Origin: Lewinella sp041392765
GTDB taxonomy: Bacteria; Bacteroidota; Bacteroidia; Chitinophagales; Saprospiraceae
Assembly (NCBI GenBank): GCA_041392765.1
Contig: JAWKLL010000019.1
Coordinates: 1 to 64,000 of the forward strand
Direction: 5' to 3'
Length of the DNA stretch: 64,000 bases
Positions within the stretch are counted from its first letter, which is position 1, and the number at the start of each line of letters is the position of its first letter. The notes under the pieces were generated by a model. That model had not been told where the DNA came from. It worked only from the letters and a program-made list of their open reading frames with translations, and did no database searches. Positions 26,353 to 35,196 of the stretch are shown here, in pieces. The position numbers were made by a program, and so were the translations under genes.

Positions 26353-29000
26353 TAAAATCCGGGAAGTAGCATGGCGGCGTTTTGCAACATACGGCTATGC
26401 CCTCGCCAGAACATTCGGAAATGTGGGTTGTCCACCAAATAAACAATTTGCCCGTCGCCAACGGGTTGGACACCGGCAAAGGTTTTACCTGCCAGCATTT
26501 CTACGTTCTCCCGCGAGGCATACCCAGCAATGAGTAGGTCATCTGCATTGGCCTCATACCTGCCTACCGACTCCCATTCGGCATTGGCCTCCAAGGCGAA
26601 AGTATTGCCTTTGAGACCAAATACTTGGGGTTTTACACCATAACCTAAAGGGTGGCTGGTATCGATATGGGTCAGCATGGCCGAGCCGGGGATGCGCTTC
26701 AACCCACGGTAAGAATCTTGGTCGATATAGGCTAATGTTTTGGCTTCTTCACTAGTATCAGCAGCGGGGCGGACAACTTTGATTTTGCCAATTTTGTTCT
26801 CTTCCGTAAAAAAAGCTGCGGCGTCTTCCAATGCAATGAGGGTGCCGCCTTGTTCCAACCATTCAAGAATTTCTCGGCGTTGGTCTTGCCAAAATAGCCT
26901 GTCGATATTTCTACCACCCGGCAAGATAAGAACGTCATAGTCGTGGATACTGGCGTATCCGTAGCGCTCACCAAACTTGGGCAAGTTGGTTTGTTCAAAT
27001 ACAGATGTCCGGATGCGATCGATGGGCAGTTTGGTTTCCTGATCGAAGAGGAAATAAACCTGACCGCTGGTGTAGGTATCAAAAGGTGGTTCCACGAGCA
27101 TGGCAATGCGGGGGCGTTCCACGGGGCGATTGCGGGAAGAGGCTAGGTCGAAACCTGCTTGCATGCGGCCTGTGGGCATGGCGTGAATAGGCACCCCGGT
27201 TTGGCGTGCGATTTGCTCCATATCGGTAGCTATCTGTTCCGCTTTTTCGAGGTTTCTACCTCTCAATATGATGAGGCTACCCGGGGAGAAGGTCGTTTTA
27301 CCATCGGTGAAAGCGGCTACGGATGCCCGAACCCTGTAACCTTTTTCCCAGAGCATGGCTAAGGTGGTAGGCGCGTGGCGTTCTTGCCAATCAATCACCC
27401 AGGCGTAAGGCGGCTGTCCGTGAGCCGCATGGGTGATGACTGCTCCAGTCTGTTGTTGCTCAGCTGCCGGCACAGGTGCTCCATCCGAGATAAGCTCGGG
27501 GCAAGAACAAGCAGCAAGGTTGTAAGCCAAGGGGGCCGACCAAGTAGCAATATCATACATGACAGAATCTTCAATAGCCATATTTCTTTCCAATATGCTT
27601 TGGATGAGCAAGTGACGGGGCTGGTCGGTGGTGATGAGGTAATCACCTGCTTGGAAGCGTTGGGTGGTGCGTTGCCCCGTTTTATAGTCGAGGCAGTTGG
27701 ATGCCGAAAAATTTGCCGTTGCTTTTTTTACGGTAATTTGGTGCAGTGCCATCACCTGAAGAAAATCGGAGAGATAGCCGCCTTGTTCTTGGCGAATAAT
27801 ATAGGTTTTGTCCTTGGCTTTGGCGGAGGCAGGTTGCCAACTGGCCACACTGTATTCCAACAATTCCCTGCGGTGAGCAGCTGCTTTGAACAGGGTGGCC
27901 ATAGAGGTGATGTAGTGGTCGAAGATGCGTTGGCGGAAGGTGAGTACATAGCCATCGTCGGTGGTGACTGCCCGACCTGCGCCAATACCTCCTTGTTCGG
28001 TAAGCATACCAATAGCTCCCATAACAGAAGGGTAGCTGGAACCATAGCCCGGATAGAAAAAGTCGAAACGGTCGCGGGTAAAATACATCAAGCCCTGCTG
28101 GTTAAAGGCGTCGATATTGGCTAAGCCAAAGGTGTCGCTCCAAGCTTCATAGCTATTGGGGAGCAGTTGATTGCGAGGTGTCGCCCCGGGTGCTGTGAAG
28201 TAGTTGGCGTTGTATCCTTGTTCGTGGTAGTCCACGTGTACTTGGGGCATCCATTGCTGGTAATTGCTGGCGAGGTATCGCGTTTCGGGGTGTACCCCCC
28301 AAAGCCAATCGCGGTTGAGGTCGAACCAGTAGTGATTGGTACGGCCATTGGGCCAAGGTGCATAGTGTTCGAGGTCATTGGGGTTAATGCCTGGGATGGA
28401 GCGCCCTACGCTGTTGATCCAATAGACATAGCGGTCGCGACCATCGGGGTTGATACATATATAGAGAATGATGACGCTTTGGCGCAACAATTCACGGGTG
28501 GAAGCATCGTCCACGGCGGTGAGGCGGTAAGCGACCTGCATAGCTGCTTCGGAGCTGGAAGCTTCATTGCCGTGTATGCTGTAACTGAAAGAAGTAAATA
28601 CAGGGTCGTTTTGGAGGATGTCTTCCCCTTGGCGGGAAGCGGACACGCCGGGTTGCATGAGCGACAGATGCCGGCTTCGCAGCTCGTCGATGCGGGCCAG
28701 ATTTTCTGGTGAGGAGATAACGAGTTGTATCAAAGGGCGGTCTTCCCACGTGCGGCCATACTCATGGATCAGCATCCTGTCGGGGGTTTTGCTTTGTAGG
28801 TAGGTAAGGTACTGCACAATGCGGTGGTATTCTGTGAACCGAGTACCCGCGGCATACCCCAAATAGGATTCAGGAGACTGTATGCCAGCTTCATAAGTAA
28901 GCTGTGGATCGAAGGCGAAACGGCTTGGGTTGAGATCAACTGGTTGGGCGAACAGGTAGAGGTGGCTAAGGAAAAATAGGAAGAATACGGTATTTTTCAT
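26352..29000 (-). CDS. Secreted M14-family zinc carboxypeptidase with PfpI-like C-terminal domain
   Basis: An intact 882-aa protein with a signal peptide (residues 1-18, ending LFA-QP). The zinc-binding HxxE is H143/E146 in SIHGNEASSS. INPDGRDRYVYW follows, the third zinc ligand is H259 in VDYHEQGYNANYF, and the catalytic Glu is E336 in GMLTEQGG. This gives a complete M14 active site. Residues from about 670 contain YDVLILPGGRNIDRLFW and GGTLIALEDAAAFF, a DJ-1/PfpI-like Rossmann domain without an obvious nucleophilic Cys. It probably digests peptides in the periplasm or outside the cell. It starts the operon with the MarR and PNPOx-DinB genes. Confidence 0.92.
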   Translation of the reverse strand: MKNTVFFLFFLSHLYLFAQPVDLNPSRFAFDPQLTYEAGIQSPESYLGYAAGTRFTEYHRIVQYLTYLQSKTPDRMLIHEYGRTWEDRPLIQLVISSPENLARIDELRSRHLSLMQPGVSASRQGEDILQNDPVFTSFSYSIHGNEASSSEAAMQVAYRLTAVDDASTRELLRQSVIILYICINPDGRDRYVYWINSVGRSIPGINPNDLEHYAPWPNGRTNHYWFDLNRDWLWGVHPETRYLASNYQQWMPQVHVDYHEQGYNANYFTAPGATPRNQLLPNSYEAWSDTFGLANIDAFNQQGLMYFTRDRFDFFYPGYGSSYPSVMGAIGMLTEQGGIGAGRAVTTDDGYVLTFRQRIFDHYITSMATLFKAAAHRRELLEYSVASWQPASAKAKDKTYIIRQEQGGYLSDFLQVMALHQITVKKATANFSASNCLDYKTGQRTTQRFQAGDYLITTDQPRHLLIQSILERNMAIEDSVMYDIATWSAPLAYNLAACSCPELISDGAPVPAAEQQQTGAVITHAAHGQPPYAWVIDWQERHAPTTLAMLWEKGYRVRASVAAFTDGKTTFSPGSLIILRGRNLEKAEQIATDMEQIARQTGVPIHAMPTGRMQAGFDLASSRNRPVERPRIAMLVEPPFDTYTSGQVYFLFDQETKLPIDRIRTSVFEQTNLPKFGERYGYASIHDYDVLILPGGRNIDRLFWQDQRREILEWLEQGGTLIALEDAAAFFTEENKIGKIKVVRPAADTSEEAKTLAYIDQDSYRGLKRIPGSAMLTHIDTSHPLGYGVKPQVFGLKGNTFALEANAEWESVGRYEANADDLLIAGYASRENVEMLAGKTFAGVQPVGDGQIVYLVDNPHFRMFWRGHSRMLQNAAMLLPGF

Positions 29001-29060
29001 GATATAACGGATGGTTGTGATGGGTCAATGGATGAATGGATGAATGGAAGGGGATAGGCA

Positions 29061-29808
29061 TCAACGGCCTACATGATCCACTTGGTCTGCTTCCAGCAAG
29101 GGGGCTAGTTGGTAACGTAGGAAGAGTTGAACGGTAGCTAAAACGTCCTTTTCGCAATAGAGTGCAATGCGGTCGATATCGTTGTCATCCCAAAAAACAC
29201 GGCCCACCATACTGCCATCAATATCGTCTTTAGGGAGGGGAATCAGCGTGGCTGCCAAGAGTTTGAGGATGTAAATGCTTTCGGTCGTGCCAAAAGACCA
29301 AAGCTCCATAGTATCTAACAGTTGTTTGGTTTCCCAGGGCTTCTTGCCGCGTACATCCAGCATTTTGGTAAAAGGCAGGCTATGTACCACCATTCTACGG
29401 CAGATGTAGGGGATGTCGAACTCTTTGATATTGTGGCCGCAGAGGAAGAATTTAAAAGGGTCATTGTAGTACTGCCCTAAGAGTTGGTTGAAATCCCGTA
29501 GCAGTGCGGCCTCATCGGCACCAGCGAAGGATTTGAGGCGCACGCGCAACCTGCCGTCTTTGTCGCGGTGTAGTGCACCTGGAGATGCAAATGATCTTGC
29601 CAAATTCGGCATAGATAGCAGCACGGTCGCGGTAGCTTTCGGCGATGGCTTCATCCGTAGGAGGGGCATCGCTGCCCTTGAGCAGGTTGCTAGCCTTGTG
29701 CGCCCAAAGTGCCTGAAGGTCTTCCGGTAACTCCGAAAAATCAGCATGTCCACTGACGGTTTCAATGTCCAGAAAAAGGACATTGGCTATGTCGATCTGT
29801 TGTAACAT
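29061..29808 (-). CDS. PolB-like 3'-5' exonuclease (RNase H fold), frame-broken
   Basis: The first frame (29808 to about 29590) reads MLQQIDIANVLFLDIETVSG, with the DIET exonuclease I motif (Asp, Glu), and ends at FGKIICIS. After one frame break near 29590 the second frame gives LCGHNIKEFDIPYICRRM (exonuclease II, Asp) and RIALYCEKDVLATVQLFLRY (exonuclease III, YxxxD). Together this is a complete DEDDy set, as in predicted PolB-like exonucleases of the RNase H superfamily. About 245 aa. It probably trims single-stranded DNA ends in repair; the pathway is inferred. Confidence 0.82.
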
Positions 29809-29849
29809 GGAAAAAGGTTTACTTGATTTTTCTGCTCATCAAGTTGTTG

Positions 29850-30635
29850 TTATGCAAACAAGTCCTCTACGGACAATTGATGAGAGATAATGCTAAGGTA
29901 GTGTTTGTTTTTGACTGCACCAAAGACGGTTAGTAAGGTTGGGAATATATTTTTATGGGTGTTGGTTTGTTGTTGAAATACTTGGATTTTTTTTCGGATA
30001 GAATCTGCATCTTTCTCAGTCATTTCGTACTCGTTTTGATAGAATTTCATTTCCAAGAGATTGATGCAATTATCGGCTCGGTCTATAATGAAGTCAATTT
30101 GAACACCTGCTGATTGGTCGTCCTTTTTTTCTGCCAAGCATATTCATTGGTGATGACTCCATGAATACCCAAGGCTTTTTTAATAGCAAAAGCATGTCGT
30201 ATAGCAAGATTTTCAAATGCATATCCTGACCATGATTTGAAAGCGGCTTGGTTGGCTAATAGCAGCCAACTATTGTTTGCTTTGGTTCCTGACAAAAACT
30301 TGAAATAAAAGAGTGTAAATTCATCCATCAGGCGGAAGAGGGACTCTTCTTTTGTCTTGTGAACAGGGAAAATCTGTTTGACAAACCACATTCTATAAGC
30401 TCGCGAATGGTCATAGTTAAGGCTCCTCCCGAGTTTATTTGGGTGGCGGCTATGATTTCAGCGCGGGTCAGCCCCTTGCTTTTCTTTGAGAGTGCTCCGA
30501 CAACGGCTCTGTGATGGGCGCTATTTTTGAACAAAGCAGCATAAAGGTTTTGAAATTCATGGCGAAGTGTTGTTTGGGGAGCAAAAAACATGCTATCGAG
30601 GATTTGTGGAAACTCTCCCATGCCTTGTCCATTCA
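29850..30635 (-). pseudogene. C-terminal fragment of an archaeal-type AAA+ ATPase (DUF234 type)
   Basis: The reading starts inside the upstream lipoprotein frame: DSMFFAPQTTLRHEFQNLYA, then the winged-helix part KGLTRAEIIAATQINSGG. A break near 30400 leads into FVKQIFPVHKTKEESLFRLM and NQAAFKSWSGYAFENLAIRH. A break near 30110 leads into GVQIDFIIDRADNCINLLEM, a PD-(D/E)xK-like DUF234 nuclease-fold end (D...E-x-K in DFIID, EMKF). The N-terminal P-loop ATPase domain of this family, about 200 residues, is absent and replaced by a secreted-protein N terminus, so this copy cannot be a working ATPase. The two frame breaks may be sequencing errors; the truncation is not. Confidence 0.7.
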
Positions 30636-31152
30636 TTCCTGGTGGAAAATAGAAATAGTCATTCAAAGGGGCTACATACCTTACGCGCTCATTGTTAACC
30701 AACGCTTCGATGGTCGCAAAGTCATGTATCTTAGCTACGAAATTAGGTAACACGCCCATTCGTTCAATGATTTCATTTTCCTTACTTCCGTTAATGATTA
30801 CGTCCACAAGGTGCTGTTCCAACGATGTCCATTCGGGGGCACTAAAGTCAACGTCAGCCATTATGTCCCGAAGTTCCCCGTATCCTTCTGCTACATACCC
30901 GATAGCATAAATCTTATCGGTATGTTGGCCAACACTGTAAATCAATTTGGCATCTTCCTCCTTTTTCCACGAAATCTGGTACTTCTTTTCTGCAAAAATA
31001 CGCTGCACATCTTCAACAGAATATAAATTTTCCTGATTTTCGGAAGCCGTTTCTAAGGCGGTATCCCTGTTGGTCAAAAAATCTTTTTCACAGCTAATGA
31101 CAGTCAGCACCAACAAGGCGCATAATGCTTTCCAAATGCTATTCTTTTTCAT
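30610..31152 (-). pseudogene. N-terminal part of a lipoprotein with protease-propeptide-like region
   Basis: The ATG at 31152 gives MKKNSIWKALCALLVLTVIS followed by Cys, a lipoprotein signal. The next 170 residues include NFVAKIHDFATIEALVNNER and VRYVAPLNDYFYFPPG. These resemble the end of a subtilisin-type (I9-like) propeptide, after which a catalytic domain would be expected. Instead the same frame continues, with no stop, into the ATPase fragment at about 30600-30635. No Asp/His/Ser protease motifs follow. The simplest reading is a truncated secreted protease gene joined to the ATPase fragment by a deletion. The family assignment of the propeptide is tentative. Confidence 0.55.
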
Positions 31153-31860
31153 ATCAAAAAAAATAAAAAAACGAAAAGAGCCGCCGCCTTTCACCCACAC
31201 GGCACGGGTTCGGTTGCCTGAATTTCAAGGCGGGTCAGTTTCAGAACTTATCCCCCGCCAGCGGCTATCCTACTCTCAGAAAGACCCTCTTTTCTCCTTT
31301 CGGAACGCTGTCAGATGCGCGGTCGTGGTCATTTCTAGGGTTCTTCACCGCTAATTTAGTTGTTTTTAGCGTACCCTTTTTCAATTTTTTACAAAAAGAG
31401 AAAAAGGTATATGTCTTTTTTAAGCCACCATTGCATTGCCCCATCTCAAACACGCCTTGCAGGTAGGCAATAAGCTGCTAGCCTTACTACCTCGCAGGTT
31501 GTATAGGTTCACCGAATGTTTAGTCGGTTACGGGCAAAGCAATGACATCAGGGCAACTACCTGAAAAGGCAGTGTCCTTTAGTCTTGTTTTGTGTTTGTT
31601 CAAAGTAAAAAAACGGCACGCTGCTGATAGGTGTTACGGGAAGAATTCCTTGAGATATTTTCCCTTGTTTTTTTGTGCTATCAGAGGCTAATTATGCTGC
31701 ACAAAAGCAAATTTGAAAAAAAACGGAACGCCAAAGTTTTTTCAAAATTTTAACACTTTGACAGAAGAAAAATAAGGCATCTTCTTGTCTTATCGGTTGA
31801 TAGGGATAAATAACGTGAATGATGGATAAGCCTAACAACGAAAGCCGCACCGCTTGCGAT
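31153..31860. other. Noncoding stretch, no gene seen
   Basis: No reading frame with a start, ribosome-site-like sequence and family motif. AT-rich with scattered homopolymers. It is the first part of a 1.6-kb noncoding region whose second part holds the repeats listed next. Confidence 0.4.
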
Positions 31861-31867
31861 GCCTTTC

Positions 31868-31933
31868 AGGATTCGTAGGCGTAATCGCGGTGAAAAGCGT
31901 CTGAATCATATTGCCGTTACGTTTACGAATCCT
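31868..31933 (+). repeat. GATTCGTAGGCGTAATCGCG element, copy 1
   Basis: Begins AGGATTCGTAGGCGTAATCG and ends CGTTTACGAATCCT, so the two ends are imperfect inverted repeats. It is preceded by ACGAAAGCCGC (about 31839) and GCCTTTC. Related copies are at 32371 and 46463. Confidence 0.6.
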
Positions 31934-32070
31934 TGGAGGTCTTATGTGTGGGCACATCTCGTCAATCGGTTGATTAACAATGATAGGTCTTTGTCAATTG
32001 CGGTAAACAAACGTTTCTTCATAACTACGCGAGATTGCGTTTTCAAGACCACTCGCGTATTATATGCCAC

Positions 32071-32236
32071 CCCTTTTGGGGTTTCATTTACTTGTATTAC
32101 AGTTTGTTACAATCAGTTCACCCCTTCGGGGTTTGGCTTAAAAAGCCTACATACCCTTATAAAAAAATCCCGAAGGGATGGCAATATTGTAAAGTTCCAT
32201 CATATCGAACGGCCTTGAACCCCGAAGGGGTGATAT
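32071..32236. repeat. Cluster of CCCCTTCGGGG-type hairpins
   Basis: Four short palindromes occur in 165 bp: CCCCTTTTGGGG, CACCCCTTCGGGGT, ATCCCGAAGGGAT and AACCCCGAAGGGGT. They are separated by spacers of 45-75 bp and alternate in orientation. None lies in a gene. It looks like a dispersed palindromic repeat family of this genome. Confidence 0.6.
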
Positions 32237-32370
32237 AGAAGAGGATGGTCTTCATGCGTTCTGGCAAAGAAGCACAATGGTTTGCAGGTCTCAATTAATA
32301 GATGCAATTTATTGAAAAAGAGTGTTTTGTGATGTGGCACACCCATTTATGTCCACACATAAGGCCTTTC

Positions 32371-32446
32371 AGGATTCGTAAGCGTAATCGCGGCGAAAAA
32401 CGTTTGTCAGTTATTGGACAACTCGAAGTTGTCTGATAACTACAAT
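32371..32446 (+). repeat. GATTCGTARGCGTAATCGCG element, copy 2
   Basis: Begins AGGATTCGTAAGCGTAATCG. An internal hairpin follows, GTTATTGGACAAC-TCGAA-GTTGTCTGATAAC. It is preceded by GCCTTTC like copy 1. It runs directly into ATTTCCGTCAAATTACT, the border sequence of the inverted repeat at 1825. Confidence 0.6.
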
Positions 32447-32604
32447 TTCCGTCAAATTACTTGGTCAGAAAAAAAATTGTTCTCTTTCGGTCAGTCAGGA
32501 AAATTTAGACATACGCTAATTCGTTTTGGCAGATGAATACATCATCTGATCACCACGGGTTGTTGGTAGGTTGGAGGAAACGGTAGGCGGTTCGGGGATG
32601 CCCG

Positions 32605-32690
32605 CGCCAGGGATAGTAGCGGTATCTGTGTAGCGAAGCGAAGCAGGTAAGAGCGGATAGCCCGGCCTCTTCGGCTTTGCCGAGAGGGGC
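32605..32690 (+). repeat. AGGGAT...AGCCCGG intergenic element, copy B
   Basis: Begins CAGGGATAGTAGCGGTATC and reaches AGAGCGGATAGCCCGGCC, followed by the hairpin CCTCTTCGGC/GCCGAGAGG. It lies 75-160 bp upstream of the coiled-coil gene, on the same strand, as copy A does for the caspase gene. Confidence 0.5.
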
Positions 32691-32765
32691 GCCACCACCA
32701 TCCACCGGCTTTGACCACAGTAAGGGTATTTTCGCCCTTCTGCAACCCCAAATCGCTTTGTAATT

Positions 32766-33776
32766 ATGACACCCAACACGACTCCTGCCGCTCCTAATAG
32801 TGGCAACAATTCCCGCCAACGATTGATAGCTATTGCCGCCGTAGTGATTGTGGCGTTGCTGGCACTCAATGCGTGGCTGCTGTACAACTACACGAAGGCT
32901 GACCGTGCGCAGCAATCGCTGACGATGCAACTGGACGAGGCCACACAGCTTCAGGAAGAGCTGAACGACAAGTACTACCAGGCTAAAACCGATTTGGATG
33001 CGATGAAAGGCGAAAATGAGGAAATGAACGCCTTGATAGCACAACAACAGACGGAGCTGAAGGAGGCTAAAGACCGGATAGCCGCGCTGATACGCCAAGG
33101 CGGTAATGCCAATGCTGCCCGCGCCGAGATAGGTAAACTAAAGGAACAGATCAACACTTACTTGGCAGAACTCAACCAGCTAAGGGAGGAAAATGCGTTG
33201 CTGACGGATGCCAACCAGCAGTTGTCGCAGGAACGCGATGGACTGCGGACGGATTTGGATGCGCAAATACTTAACAATAATTCACTGAGCCAAGAGCGGG
33301 CTATATTGGTGAGTGAAAAGGAGCAACTGAATAGCCGCAATGCGTCGCTTTCGCGCAAGGTGGATCAGGCTTCGGCCATTCAGGTTTCGGGGATAGAAGC
33401 GTTGGGGCAGAAGCAGCGCAGTAGCGGCAAGTACGTCACCCGCCGCGATGCCGAAAATGTGGAGCAAATATCGGTGACGATGACGACAACCGTGAACGAG
33501 ATAACAGAACCGGGCACAGAAACCTTCCTGCTGCGCATTGTGGGGCCTATGGGCGAAACGATGGCCATAGACCAGATGGGGTCGGGGGTGTTTAGAAACC
33601 AGACTACAGGCGAGGATATGCGCTACACCTTGAAAAAGGTGGTGGAATACGAGCGCGATGCTAGGCAGGTTGGGTTTACGTGGTCGCCGGGTACGGCCTT
33701 TAATTCAGGTAAATACCAAGTAGAGATTTACAACAAAGGGTACTTAGTTGGTGCTACTTCATTGGTGTTGAAATAG
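32766..33776 (+). CDS. Membrane-anchored coiled-coil protein
   Basis: An intact 336-aa protein. A short Pro/Asn-rich N terminus precedes one membrane segment (IAIAAVVIVALLALNAWLLY, about residues 19-40). Residues about 45-210 form a long heptad coiled coil (many Leu/Glu/Gln, for example LKEQINTYLAELNQLREENA). The C-terminal 120 residues form a beta-rich domain with SVTMTTTVNEITEPGTETFL and GFTWSPGTAFNSGKYQVEIY. The topology suggests a periplasmic rod with a terminal head. I recognise no named family; similar layouts are common hypothetical proteins in Saprospiria. It stands alone, followed by a convergent gene. Confidence 0.8.
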   Translation: MTPNTTPAAPNSGNNSRQRLIAIAAVVIVALLALNAWLLYNYTKADRAQQSLTMQLDEATQLQEELNDKYYQAKTDLDAMKGENEEMNALIAQQQTELKEAKDRIAALIRQGGNANAARAEIGKLKEQINTYLAELNQLREENALLTDANQQLSQERDGLRTDLDAQILNNNSLSQERAILVSEKEQLNSRNASLSRKVDQASAIQVSGIEALGQKQRSSGKYVTRRDAENVEQISVTMTTTVNEITEPGTETFLLRIVGPMGETMAIDQMGSGVFRNQTTGEDMRYTLKKVVEYERDARQVGFTWSPGTAFNSGKYQVEIYNKGYLVGATSLVLK

Positions 33777-33828
33777 TGGTGTAATAGATTACATTACACC
33801 TCCCTTCGCAGCGACTCCGTGGCACAGG

Positions 33829-34542
33829 CTACGGGGTCGCTGTGTCGTTGGAGGCTTCGCGTTCTTTGCGTGCCAATTTCTGATCGTTATTGCTCTCGTA
33901 TATGGTGTATTGTTCGTACTTGATGGGGTCTATTTCAGCCCATATATCCTTGCCAATATTGCAGAGGGTGACGAGTTCGTCGTAGAGTACATTCCCTTTT
34001 TCGGTTCTGATTTCAACGGCGATGTCGCGTTCTGCTACTTTGTCTTGTTGGATATTCATGGCGTTTTCAAAGAGGCGGCAAGCTTCGGTAACTTTTTGGA
34101 TAACGTGTTCGTTGACACCGACTTCCGCTAAGAAATCCAACTGCTGGCGAGCCACCCGTGCTACGCGCCGGCCACAAAAGAGTAATTGGGCATCTGTCAT
34201 GTCGCCCATTTTGGCGGTGCCGAATTTGCGGTATCTTCCGCTGCGGTTGTTGTATTTCATGCTGACGCGCGTCATAACGCTGCGGATAGCTCCTTTGAGT
34301 TTTTCGGCAGCAGCATATTTTTTTTCGGTGGTCAGCATTTGATCGCCGAGGGTTTCATCATCATCGGGAAGCTGCTGAAAGTGCTCGCATTTGTTGAGAA
34401 ATGCTTGCAGGCGCTGTGCATCGTAGCCATACTGGGTGAGATGTGCCAGATCGCGCTGTGCATATTTAATGCGTTCCATGCACTGCACGTACAGTTCTGC
34501 ATCGGGGAAGTTGTATTTTCTATTGACGGGTTGCTTTTTCAT
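33829..34542 (-). CDS. Hypothetical helical protein
   Basis: An intact 237-aa, soluble, mostly alpha-helical protein. There is no signal peptide, membrane segment or known catalytic motif. The N terminus, MKKQPVNRKYNFPDAELYVQ, is followed by repeated-looking helices such as NKCEHFQQLPDDDE and TEACRLFENAMNIQ, which may be two copies of one helical bundle. Charged residues dominate the C terminus. I do not recognise the family. The AT-rich upstream region would hold its promoter. Confidence 0.7.
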   Translation of the reverse strand: MKKQPVNRKYNFPDAELYVQCMERIKYAQRDLAHLTQYGYDAQRLQAFLNKCEHFQQLPDDDETLGDQMLTTEKKYAAAEKLKGAIRSVMTRVSMKYNNRSGRYRKFGTAKMGDMTDAQLLFCGRRVARVARQQLDFLAEVGVNEHVIQKVTEACRLFENAMNIQQDKVAERDIAVEIRTEKGNVLYDELVTLCNIGKDIWAEIDPIKYEQYTIYESNNDQKLARKEREASNDTATP

Positions 34543-35115
34543 GTCTTTTACTCGTAGAACAAGTCTATTGGTTATCGGCTGTGTTGGTTGGTTTTACAAA
34601 TTTATAGTTTATTTTTGAATTAAATATTGTTTTTTCCTACAAAATGGATTGTTTAGTATAAAAAATATTTACTCATTTGTAATTTTCTTTTTTTGTAAAG
34701 TTATAAAAAATGAAAATTGCCACCACATTGCTGAACAAAGGAAAAAAAGACGACCGTTTCCTGTTCATAAGCGACCGTTTCCTTGAAAGGGGATGTGGGT
34801 AGGTGGGTGTAGATGACCGAATCTTTCGCAGATAGGTACAAAATGCTGTAAAAAGCCACCGTTTACTAACTGGTGGTGGGCGGCATTTGCACGGTTGTGG
34901 AATAAGTGTACCTTTGACCCAGCGAACGGAATAATAGCAACTATCTTTCGACCTGCTAATAACAAATTGTAATTTTTTTGGAGTGTAACTCCCAGCAAAT
35001 CAGAATCTCATGCCCAGCAGGCGCAAAGAAATATAAAAGGAAGTGGCCTCGTTCGATAACGTCCATCCGTTGCACGGCCAATTTCCTAAAGATGTATCAG
35101 ATGGAAAAATTTGAA
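34543..35115. other. Intergenic region with a short direct repeat
   Basis: No credible gene. The first 150 bp are very AT-rich, as expected for a promoter of the minus-strand hypothetical gene. At 34750-34785 the word GCGACCGTTTCCT is repeated (first copy GACGACCGTTTCCT), 22 bp apart. Confidence 0.4.
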
Positions 35116-35144
35116 GAATCGGCTCACAAATGCGTGGCCGATTC
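35116..35144. terminator. Rho-independent terminator of the Kef-type gene
   Basis: Stem GAATCGGC and GCCGATTC with a 13-nt loop, about 50 bp downstream of the antiporter stop. On the minus strand it is followed by TTCAAATTTTT. Confidence 0.6.
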
Positions 35145-35196
35145 TTTTGTATTAGGTGGTGATATCGCCCGATCGAAGCGGGAGTTGCCGCCCGTT

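Noticed and set aside
32516..33098. Minus-strand open frames opposite the coiled-coil gene
   Set aside because: They run antisense to a well-supported coding region, have no family motifs and are typical shadows of a biased heptad-repeat gene.
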